Below are positions 32,701 to 39,495 of a stretch of DNA of 64,000 nucleotides, piece by piece. Origin of the DNA: a virus. The stretch is taken from IMG/VR virus record IMGVR_UViG_3300035698_007508, positions 1 to 64,000 of that record; one strand, written 5' to 3'. Both the position numbers and the translations under genes were made by a program. The stretch's first letter is position 1; each line of letters opens with the position of its first letter. Under the pieces are notes generated by a model. The model was given only the letters and a program-made list of their open reading frames with translations, made no database searches and was not told the DNA's origin.

Positions 32701-34106
32701 AGGGCGATACGTTGCGGTTGCTGCCTATGCTTGACGAGGACGTTGATCAATTGAGCCACGGTGCAATCACGACCAGCGCGAGGGTGGACGACAAGATGGA
32801 GCCCATCAAGGGTGGGCTGTTTGATCCCGGGCGTACGGGCGGTGCAATGGGTAAGTTCTGGTCGCACATTGACCTGGTCGAGCCAATGCCCAACCCTGTC
32901 TTCGAAGAGCCGATCCGGCGCCTGTTAGGCCTGCGCAAGCAGGACTTCACCGATATCCTGGCCGGGCGTCAGGAACTCAACGGCCAATCAGGCGGCAAGG
33001 CTATACGTGATGCACTAGCCGGTATCGATATCGACGCGCAGATCAAGGAGCACCGGGGTAACATCCGTAAGTACCGCGGCGCCAACCGGGACAACTCGAT
33101 CAAGATCCTGGGATACCTGGACGCCGCCAAGAAGCAGGCCATCCACCCATCCAAGTGGATGTTGACCAAGCTTCCGGTACTGCCGCCCGTGTTCCGCCCT
33201 GTATCCCGTCTGGGCGATATCACGATCGAAGCTGACCTGAACGAGCTGTATCGCGATGCGATCGAGGTCAACAACGCTATCGGCACATTGCGTAAGGATC
33301 TACCCGAGTCGGAACTACAGGACGAGAAGGAAGCGCTGTACCGTGCAGTGAAGGCCGTGACAGGGCTTGGCGATCCAATCACACCCGAGGGACGGTCCCG
33401 CCGCCTTAAGGGCGCGCTCAAGAACGTCATCGGTGATTCACCAAAAAGCGGATTTTTTCAAAGTAGAGTTATCTCCAAGCCTGTTGACCTGGTTGGGCGT
33501 GCAGTCGTAACGCCGGATCCGACGTTGGACATGGATAGTGTAGGATTGCCCGAAGACTCTGCCTGGGACCTGTATCACGACTTTGTCGTCCGGCGGCTGG
33601 TGCGCCAGAACGTACCGTCGCACCGCGCACTCAAGATGATTGAGGATCGTGAGGCCCCAGCCAAGGATGCATTGAACCTGGAAATGCAGTCACGGCCTAT
33701 CATCATGGACCGTGCGCCGACCTGGCATCGATTCAATCTACTGGCGTTCCGGCCACATCTGGTCGAGGGTAAGACCATGCACGTGAGCCCGTTGATCACC
33801 AAGGGCTTCAACATGGATTTTGACGGTGACGCCGTGAACTTCCATGTACCGGTGTCAGACAAGGCTGTGGAGCAGACATACAGCAAAATGCTACCGAGCA
33901 AGAACCTGTTCAGTCTGACCGACTTGAAGTCGCCCCGCCACACCCCGCAGCAGGAAATGGCGCTTGGCCTGTACCTGCTGACCCGTGCCAAGACCGCTCG
34001 GGAGTCCAAGACTTTCGCTACGGTAGCCCAGGCGCGCCGGGCGTATAGGGCCGGAGAGATTGGCGCCAACGATCCGATCAACATATTGGAGTTGAAAGAT
34101 GCCTAA
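29715..34106 (+). CDS. RNA polymerase beta / N-terminal beta-prime fusion, 1463 aa
   Basis: DNA-directed RNA synthesis. Beta part (1 to ~1015): GTMIYRGNEYSTVSQSR (~100-118, the GxFIxNGxExVxxxQ motif), NSYEDGIVIS (~635), KGVVAKIIPMDQMPR (~783) followed by YDLLLNPMTILSR and GALVEMQLGKLA. Beta-prime part: GGLFDPGRTGG (~1034), LPVLPPVFRPVSRLG (~1156), DLNELYRDAIEVNN, SRVISKPVDLVGRAVV (~1251, lid/rudder region) and the catalytic NMDFDGDAVNFHVP with D1368, D1370, D1372 holding Mg. The beta-prime N-terminal zinc site is missing its Cys residues. It stops ~95 residues after the catalytic triad; the remainder is the gene at 36283. SD aaggataactc. Lies amid virion genes. Confidence 0.93.
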   Translation: MALPDHLRAFDDTQTARDWLHTGAVEALQNRFPIEDQDYKLELDDVRIQGPTHFGLERQKQALMKDEQLRVPIKGRWRLTHKQSGEVLDEREDTVMHLPYLTDRGTMIYRGNEYSTVSQSRLKAGVYARRKKSGEIESFFNVKPGTGRSFRVWLEPQTGVFKVNVGQSNIPLYPMLSALGVKDADLMKSWGPDILDANRKARAAQAIDKLYQRFTGKAPSTEISEQARREVLAEALNKAEMDPTVIARTLGIQGDGRVSPAILMRSTQKLLGISRGEDKPDDRDAPMYSRVLSIEDFIKERIDNDSGKLARSLLFKARRDRNLRRVRVGALNGYSTGFLLGSRLTMPLEETNPLSLLEQMNRVTKLGAGGISDADAITDEARNVNIGQLGFIDPVTGPEDIKIGIDTRLAYRTFKGRDQQMYGEFRDARSGKMAYLRPEDLDGKVVAFPGEMAGKGKTATAAVDGTIREVLKSKVDIEVPSMAHMLSSHVNLNPMPTAVQPARQFYGAKFWSQYLPQVEGEAPLVDTAMPEGDQSFTQHFGKRVGTLMAQKPATVTRVTDSKVFLRDVDGEKQEIDLVQNFPFNRITGVSYRPAVKAGDAVEAGDVLARSNFVDDNNALTLGRNLSVAVIPYRGNSYEDGIVISEDAAKKLTTSRLYGFDAEVKHDVQLGKNRYASLFPARFSKKQLEALDDEGIAKPGTVLQKGDPIILSVGPKLLTAEDVQLGRLHKALRQAHTDKAVVWDHDYEGVITDAVRTRSGAKVNAKASVPVQVGDKLSPRWGLKGVVAKIIPMDQMPRHAGTNAPYDLLLNPMTILSRVAAGALVEMQLGKLAKLRGKGFKLPQMPPEEGWSAWAQRQLLEAGVDEKDQIFDPELGRALNKPVATGNMYWMAFHHLSEKKLSERGSSGLGYTQDELPARGGSETQQAKKMSQMDITQLLAHGATDVVKDGQIIRGARNEDYWKALKLGRPLPTPDVPFVYKKFLNLLNASGINIEQKGDTLRLLPMLDEDVDQLSHGAITTSARVDDKMEPIKGGLFDPGRTGGAMGKFWSHIDLVEPMPNPVFEEPIRRLLGLRKQDFTDILAGRQELNGQSGGKAIRDALAGIDIDAQIKEHRGNIRKYRGANRDNSIKILGYLDAAKKQAIHPSKWMLTKLPVLPPVFRPVSRLGDITIEADLNELYRDAIEVNNAIGTLRKDLPESELQDEKEALYRAVKAVTGLGDPITPEGRSRRLKGALKNVIGDSPKSGFFQSRVISKPVDLVGRAVVTPDPTLDMDSVGLPEDSAWDLYHDFVVRRLVRQNVPSHRALKMIEDREAPAKDALNLEMQSRPIIMDRAPTWHRFNLLAFRPHLVEGKTMHVSPLITKGFNMDFDGDAVNFHVPVSDKAVEQTYSKMLPSKNLFSLTDLKSPRHTPQQEMALGLYLLTRAKTARESKTFATVAQARRAYRAGEIGANDPINILELKDA

Positions 34107-34923
34107 GCTGTGGGCGTGCAAAGATGGGTCCGTACTGATTGGTAGTGTCGAGGCGCAGGCCGCCGGCGGGCTCAGCTATGTACCGGATAGTTGCGCCACA
34201 GTTAACGTGTACGTACAGGCGTTTTACGACGACTACAGACACACGCATAGGTGTGACGATGCTTGCTTCGGCATTTATCTGCACACAGATAGGACAGTGC
34301 GGTTCCTAGGCTACGCGCAGTTGGATAACTGGATCGATGGCGGCTCCCGCTATAGTCCGTGGTGGTACATCGACTGGTCTACGGTTGACTACAACTGTCC
34401 GTGTGTCCAGTTCGAGGCACGCTGTGCAGAGAATGATCCTATAGACGATTGCGGCGGTGTACACGGTACCGGCAGTATTAGACCCGCAACGGAGTGTCAT
34501 GACGGTGTTGTCACCCTGTGCGTACGTAGCACAGCGGGCCCTAACTGTACCGCTTTGGGGTGCAATGTGATCATAGCCAATACGTGGTATCACATATGGG
34601 ACATCGCGGCCTTGACGCCGTGTGTTGGCGGCGCGTCGGTGGCCGCAATCGGACCTGCACGCGTGGAGCCTGCTGATCTACTGTGGGATGCTGCTCATCT
34701 GGCGCACGGGTTCGAATTGCGCGGTACAGATGGCGAAGCGTGGCTGCTGGCGGCCACCGACACTGACATAGAACGTGAAGCGCGCAGGGCGCACGCGGAT
34801 GAACGCGTGGCAATCTGTAAAGAGTGTCCACATTTCACGTCGGATTCCTGCGGTATCTGGAATGCGGACATGGCCGCGATACGCTATGGGCTAGATATAT
34901 GTCCGTTACGTAAATGGTGGTAA
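34099..34923 (+). CDS. Cys-rich protein between polymerase halves, 274 aa
   Basis: Starts 8 nt before the polymerase gene's end. Unusually rich in Cys (about twenty) and Asp/Tyr (HRCDDACFGIYL, DYNCPCVQFEARC, NCTALGCNV). The C-terminal 35 residues have CKECPHF, CGIW and CPLRKWW, a zinc-ribbon-like end. Residues ~60-165 appear beta-rich. No signal peptide. Either a zinc-dependent partner of the polymerase or an unrelated virion/host-interaction protein; position between the two polymerase genes is suggestive only. Confidence 0.62.
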   Translation: MPKLWACKDGSVLIGSVEAQAAGGLSYVPDSCATVNVYVQAFYDDYRHTHRCDDACFGIYLHTDRTVRFLGYAQLDNWIDGGSRYSPWWYIDWSTVDYNCPCVQFEARCAENDPIDDCGGVHGTGSIRPATECHDGVVTLCVRSTAGPNCTALGCNVIIANTWYHIWDIAALTPCVGGASVAAIGPARVEPADLLWDAAHLAHGFELRGTDGEAWLLAATDTDIEREARRAHADERVAICKECPHFTSDSCGIWNADMAAIRYGLDICPLRKWW

Positions 34924-34986
34924 AATGAGTTGCATACATCGTGGCGACTGTAGTACCGTAATATGCACATCTTGGAAGGAGACAAC

Positions 34987-35607
34987 ATGACACAGAGACT
35001 TGACTACGTGAAGTTACAGGCCGTTATGGACGGTTTTCAGAAGAAGGCGTTCGTCGCTATGCCCGGCGGGGCCGATCCAGCCGCAGGCGGGATGCAGTCA
35101 CAAGCACAGGCCGCACCACCCGGTGGCGCACCTATGGACCCGGCCGCGATGGGCGGAATGCCGATGGACCCGATGGCGGGCGGCGGTATGCCGATGGACC
35201 CGGCGGCAATGGGCATGGGCCCAATGCCCGGCTCGGTTACGATGTCCATCCCTGAACTCATTGAGTTCATTGCCGTCGTGAAGGGTGACGGAGCTGCGGC
35301 TGCGGGCGAGAAGCCTAAGAAGAAGGACGACGAAGCAGCACCGGCGGCCGGCGCACCGGCCGAGGCCGATCCGATGGCGTCGCTGAACCAGAAACTTGAC
35401 CAGCTCTTGGCGGCCGCCGGCGGCGGTATGCCGATGGACCCGATGGCAGGCGGTGGCGGTATGCCACCAATGGCCGACGGCGGTGGTATGCCGATGGACC
35501 CGATGGCGGGCGGCGGTATGCCAGCTGATCCGATGGCGGGCGGCGGTATGCCAGCTGATCCGATGGCTGGCGGAGCGCCGATGGGCGGAGCGCCGCCACC
35601 TATGTAA
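34987..35607 (+). CDS. GGGMPMDP-repeat protein, 206 aa
   Basis: SD ttggaaggagacaac sets the start at 34987. After a short helical N-terminus (RLDYVKLQAVMDGFQKKAFV) come repeats of GGGMPMDPMAGG and relatives; a folded middle part (SIPELIEFIAVVKG, KPKKKDDEAAPAAG, LNQKLDQLLAA) separates two repeat blocks. Low-complexity Met/Pro/Gly repeats suggest a flexible, perhaps phase-separating or spacer protein. Similar Gly/Met/Glu stretches are in the scaffold candidate at 47723. Role unknown. Confidence 0.62.
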   Translation: MTQRLDYVKLQAVMDGFQKKAFVAMPGGADPAAGGMQSQAQAAPPGGAPMDPAAMGGMPMDPMAGGGMPMDPAAMGMGPMPGSVTMSIPELIEFIAVVKGDGAAAAGEKPKKKDDEAAPAAGAPAEADPMASLNQKLDQLLAAAGGGMPMDPMAGGGGMPPMADGGGMPMDPMAGGGMPADPMAGGGMPADPMAGGAPMGGAPPPM

Positions 35608-35615
35608 GGACTAAC

Positions 35616-35873
35616 ATGGCAAATGGACGACCTGGACGGGTACGCGTGTTGCAGGGGGTCAAGCAGGTTCTGCTGGACACGCACGAAGCTACCGTCATCG
35701 AATTCCGGGACCAGTTTGGGGATCTGAACGCGTTGATCTCACGTCATTTCAACGATGACATGTGGATCTTCACGACCAAGGCCGATCCGGACTGGCACAC
35801 GCACTTGGTGCGGTTGGGCTATGCGCCAGCTGATATGAACGTACATCAACTCGTACAGAACTTGAAAGGCTGA
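35616..35873 (+). CDS. Hypothetical protein, 85 aa
   Basis: SD taaggactaac. Compact alpha/beta protein (KQVLLDTHEATVIEFRDQFG, MWIFTTKADPDWHTHLVRLG) with no Cys. Second of the small genes between the two polymerase halves. Not recognised. Confidence 0.6.
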   Translation: MANGRPGRVRVLQGVKQVLLDTHEATVIEFRDQFGDLNALISRHFNDDMWIFTTKADPDWHTHLVRLGYAPADMNVHQLVQNLKG

Positions 35874-35874
35874 C

Positions 35875-36279
35875 ATGAATGATACACCCGCATTGAGCTA
35901 CGTTCCGCCTTGGGTCCGCGACCTAATGGTAGGCCTTTGTACCGCCGCCGTACTCGCATCCGTAACCCTAGTCTTACGCCTGGACAAGACCGTCGCTACG
36001 TTTGTCGAGTCGCACGTGGAGACGCATAGGCAGCTGGACAGGATGATTACGGAGTTGAAGAACAATACCGTTCAGACCGCCCGCGAAGTCAACCTACTGC
36101 ACGACGATTTCCTTGAGTTCTCGGCCGGCACTACTGCTAACCGTTACACCATCTACAACGCGTTTACGGATCAGAAGAAGAGTGCCGAGGAGCTCAGGGA
36201 AGTATGGAACGCTATTCACGAGATCAAGTTGGACGTGGTCAAAATACAGAGCGATAGCGAGCGCATTACGCACGAGTGA
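35875..36279 (+). CDS. Membrane-anchored coiled-coil protein, 134 aa
   Basis: ATG one base after the previous stop. Residues ~18-36 (LMVGLCTAAVLASVTLVLRL) form a transmembrane helix; the rest is a long amphipathic helix/coiled coil (HRQLDRMITELKNNTVQTAR). Could be holin-like, or an anchor holding a virion component at the membrane. Immediately upstream of the beta-prime C-terminal gene. Confidence 0.6.
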   Translation: MNDTPALSYVPPWVRDLMVGLCTAAVLASVTLVLRLDKTVATFVESHVETHRQLDRMITELKNNTVQTAREVNLLHDDFLEFSAGTTANRYTIYNAFTDQKKSAEELREVWNAIHEIKLDVVKIQSDSERITHE

Positions 36280-36282
36280 CGT

Positions 36283-39243
36283 ATGCAGACAACCATCGGA
36301 CAGGTACTTGTAAACGACGCGCTTCCCGAGGAAATGCGGAATTACGGTCGGATATTGACCAGCAACGAAGCTGATGACTTGTTGGGCGCGGTTGCGCGTG
36401 ACCACCCCGAGGACTACCGTGATATCTCCCATGCACTGGTACAATTGGGCCGCAACGCCGCGTTCGAAGAGTCAGCAACGCTGTCCCTGTCTGACATGCA
36501 GGTCCCGTTTGACCGTAAAGAGCTGTTCGATCATGTACGCACTCAGACCCGTAAGATCATGGCGTCCAAGGATATGACTGACGATCAGAAACAGCAAGCG
36601 CTGGTTAGCGTATACGGGCAAGTCCAGAAATTCTTCGTCGATAACACGTACAAGGATATGGCGGCCAAGGACAACCCATTCGCGCTACAGGTACTGTCTA
36701 AGGCCCGCGGTAACCCGTCCCAGCTTGCAGCACTCATGACTACGCCTGGTACGTATACCGATGCATATGGCAACGTGATTCCCGTTTTCGTCCGCCATTC
36801 CTACGCCGAGGGCCTGAGCCCTCACGAGTACTGGGCGGGTACGTACGGCGCTAGGCAGGGTGTGATATGTTTGCATCCCGATACGGAGGTATTATTAGCC
36901 GATTTTACGGTCAGGAGGTTATCCGAGATCCGCGTTGGCGACACAGTATTAACAGATACTAATGAAGGCTTGGTACCTACTGCAGTACGTGCTGTGCACA
37001 ATAACGGGCTACAGCCTATGTATGAATTTACGTTCCGTAAGAATGCGAGCCAGTCTTACGTGCATGTCACGTGTACTGACCAACACAAATTCAAGGCGCG
37101 TTTGTGGAAGTCGGGCGCACGAGGCACGCCGCGAAAACTGCTTGAACCGCAGCTACGTCCTTTGTCAGACGCACGGTACCAGCGCAGGAAATGGAATAAT
37201 AATTACGTGGCAGTGCCAGCTGGAGGCGCGTGCGTTGGAGGTAAGCACGAACCGTTGGCATTACTATTGGGTTTGATGCTGGGTGACGGGTGTACAACCA
37301 AGTCTACACGTGGGCGATATAGTATCAGCTGCGCTGATCAGATTCTGATACGCGATGTACACGATTATATGGCAGAGCACGGTGTAGAACTGGTTAAAGT
37401 CGGTGGTGACAATTATAACTGGGTATTGAAACAGGCTTCAGCTGTATTCAATACCACACATACCAGCTTGACGAGCTATATGGGCGGAAAGTATGCACAC
37501 CAGAAAACATTACCGGTAGATATATATACGTGGGATACACACAGTATAGGCGCATTGGTAGGCGGATTGATAAGCGCTGACGGTAGCTTTACGCGCAGCG
37601 AAACAAGTAAGTGGATGTGTATACAGTGCACATCCAGAGATATGATCGCAGAACTGCATCGCGTACTGGAACTCAGACTAGGCGTATGGTGTAACCCTAT
37701 TTACCGTGTGGATAAAGCTGACAAACAGCACGCAGTACACGATCAATACGGTTTCACGATCACGCACCCCGATTCACTATGCAAACTTAGAGCGTGTATC
37801 ACGCTTGTAGGTATAAAGCGTGAACAGTTTGCAGCGTGGGATCTCAAGCCAGGTACGCGCTATAGTCCGCACGGTTTTCGTATACAGGGGCGTAGACTTG
37901 TCGGTATGCAGCCTGCACTAGATCTAGAAGTTGAGCACGTTTCTCATACATTTGTACTGGCGAACGGACTTATATCGTCTAATAGTACGAAATTTGCCAC
38001 CCGTGACGCTGGCGATCTAGGTAAGCAGTTCAACCAGGCGGCCATGCGTATGGTCGTGACCGCGAATGACTGCGACACGGCGAGCGGTATACCGGTCTCC
38101 ACCGACGACAAGGATACGATTGGTGGGGTACTGGCGCGTAAGGCCGGCAAGTACCCACCCGGCACCGTAGTTTCCAAAGAGGTACTTGAGGATCTGCAGG
38201 ACCTGGACAGTATCGTGGTGCGGTCTCCGCTCACCTGCGGCTTGTCCCAGGGCGTGTGCAAGCAGTGCGTCGGGCTCCGTGAGAATGGGGCCTTCCCGAA
38301 CACGGGCGATCATGTAGGTATCAACGCGGCCAGTGCGCTGGCCGAACGTATCGCCCAAGGAAGCTTAAATGTGAAACATTCTGGCGGCATGTCCAAGGGC
38401 GATACGGGCGAGAAAGTTTACGCTGGCTTCGATGTGATCAATCAGCTGTTCCAGGCACCCAAGACGTTTCCGAACCGCGCCGCCATCGCCACGATGGACG
38501 GCCGTGTTGATCGTATCGAGCCCGCCGCACAGGGCGGTCAGAACATCTATATCGACGACGAGCTCCATTACGCGTTGCCTGACGCCAAGGTAACCGTGCA
38601 GGTAGGGGACCGGGTCGAGGCTGGTGACCAGCTGTCCAGCGGTATTCTTAATCCCCGAGAGGTCGTGCAGTATAAAGGTATCGGCGAGGGCCGGCGTTAC
38701 TTCACGGAACGGGCGGCCCAGGCATTCCGTGAGAGCGGGTACAGCATCAATCGCCGCAATCTCGAAATCCTGGTTCGCGGTATGATGGATCACGCGGTGG
38801 TAGATGATCCCGACGGTTCTGGCGATTACCTACCAGGCGACATCGTGTCCTACAACGCTCTGGCCCGCGGGTACCGGCCACGCAAGGACGCGCAGCAGTT
38901 GGACACGGACAAGGCTATCGGACAGTACCTGGAACAGCCGATCCTGCACCACACGATCGGGACGCGCATCACCCGCGCTATGGCCAAGCAGTTACGTGAC
39001 TTCGGACACACACGTGTACTGGCGCACCCGTCGGTACCATCGTTTTCCCCGACGATGGTAGGCCTGCGTGCCGTACCGCAGCAGGAGTCAGACTGGATGG
39101 CACAGATGGGCTCCAGCCATTTGCAGAAGAATTTGCTCAAGAACGTACAGCGTAATGCTGAGTCTCAGACGCACGGCCTACACCCGGTACCGGCGTTGGC
39201 TAAAGGTGTGGACTTCGGAGATACAGAGGAGGTCGGGTACTGA
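36283..39243 (+). CDS. RNA polymerase beta-prime C-terminal part, intein-containing, 986 aa
   Basis: Completes the beta-prime subunit. Residues 1-195: TTIGQVLVNDALPEEMRNYG, a SLSDMQVP segment, bridge helix (131-152, NPFALQVLSKARGNPSQLAA) and trigger-loop start (SPHEYWAGTYGARQGVI). An intein occupies residues 196-567. From 568: STKFATRDAGDLGKQF (trigger helix), the second beta-prime zinc site (C597, C652, C659, C662; last two spacings match C888/C895/C898 of E. coli) and GDHVGINAASALAERIAQGS (degenerate GExVGxIAAQSIGEPG), then HSGG. Spliced length is about 614 residues. Without excision the active centre could not close. Confidence 0.92.
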   Translation: MQTTIGQVLVNDALPEEMRNYGRILTSNEADDLLGAVARDHPEDYRDISHALVQLGRNAAFEESATLSLSDMQVPFDRKELFDHVRTQTRKIMASKDMTDDQKQQALVSVYGQVQKFFVDNTYKDMAAKDNPFALQVLSKARGNPSQLAALMTTPGTYTDAYGNVIPVFVRHSYAEGLSPHEYWAGTYGARQGVICLHPDTEVLLADFTVRRLSEIRVGDTVLTDTNEGLVPTAVRAVHNNGLQPMYEFTFRKNASQSYVHVTCTDQHKFKARLWKSGARGTPRKLLEPQLRPLSDARYQRRKWNNNYVAVPAGGACVGGKHEPLALLLGLMLGDGCTTKSTRGRYSISCADQILIRDVHDYMAEHGVELVKVGGDNYNWVLKQASAVFNTTHTSLTSYMGGKYAHQKTLPVDIYTWDTHSIGALVGGLISADGSFTRSETSKWMCIQCTSRDMIAELHRVLELRLGVWCNPIYRVDKADKQHAVHDQYGFTITHPDSLCKLRACITLVGIKREQFAAWDLKPGTRYSPHGFRIQGRRLVGMQPALDLEVEHVSHTFVLANGLISSNSTKFATRDAGDLGKQFNQAAMRMVVTANDCDTASGIPVSTDDKDTIGGVLARKAGKYPPGTVVSKEVLEDLQDLDSIVVRSPLTCGLSQGVCKQCVGLRENGAFPNTGDHVGINAASALAERIAQGSLNVKHSGGMSKGDTGEKVYAGFDVINQLFQAPKTFPNRAAIATMDGRVDRIEPAAQGGQNIYIDDELHYALPDAKVTVQVGDRVEAGDQLSSGILNPREVVQYKGIGEGRRYFTERAAQAFRESGYSINRRNLEILVRGMMDHAVVDDPDGSGDYLPGDIVSYNALARGYRPRKDAQQLDTDKAIGQYLEQPILHHTIGTRITRAMAKQLRDFGHTRVLAHPSVPSFSPTMVGLRAVPQQESDWMAQMGSSHLQKNLLKNVQRNAESQTHGLHPVPALAKGVDFGDTEEVGY
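36868..37983 (+). mobile_element. Intein with LAGLIDADG homing endonuclease, 372 aa
   Basis: Self-splicing protein element in the beta-prime trigger loop. N-terminus C196 begins block A (CLHPDTEVLLADFTVRRLSE); block B is HVTCTDQHKF; LAGLIDADG-type motifs are LLLGLMLGDG (~325) and ALVGGLISADGSF (~423); C-terminal blocks F/G are ALDLEVEHVSHTFVLANGL then ISSN with N567, followed by Ser568 as the +1 nucleophile. The penultimate residue is Ser instead of the usual His. The segment is visibly more AT-rich (TTA, ATA codons) than its host gene, a sign of separate acquisition. Confidence 0.93.
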
Positions 39244-39413
39244 TGGGTACGCTATCCAAACATTATGGGACTGGTGCAGCCACGGGGTTGACAGGTTACT
39301 TATTGACCCGTATGCTCTTACCACGGTCTGAACAGCCCGAGAACCGTTCGTTGAGTGAGGCAGATCAATTTTACGAAGTGGAGGCCGACGCAGGTTGTTG
39401 GCGTCCGCTATAG
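39243..39413 (+). CDS. Small protein, 56 aa
   Basis: ATG overlaps the polymerase stop (TGATG). Product MGTLSKHYGTGAATGLTGYL then LLTRMLLP and an acidic tail (EADQFYEVEADAGC). The short Gly/Leu-rich first half could insert in a membrane. Followed by 82 bp with a promoter-like sequence. Support is overlap and codon use; function unknown. Confidence 0.48.
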   Translation: MGTLSKHYGTGAATGLTGYLLTRMLLPRSEQPENRSLSEADQFYEVEADAGCWRPL

Positions 39414-39440
39414 CGGTTCGCGTAAGCGTGTAGAAAATAC

Positions 39441-39469
39441 TTGTCTACTGCGACAGAATGACCCATACT
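39441..39469 (+). promoter_or_regulatory. Possible promoter
   Basis: TTGTCT (39441-39446), 17-bp spacer and CATACT (39464-39469), four of six matches in each box, 27 bp before the ATG at 39496. It sits in one of the few intergenic gaps of the virion cassette. Confidence 0.35.
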
Positions 39470-39495
39470 GTGCGGCATAAATCGAGGAGAGTATC

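Noticed and set aside
35140-35600. GGGMPMDP repeats as possible sequencing artefact
   Set aside because: Units differ in sequence and keep one frame throughout, so they look genuine.
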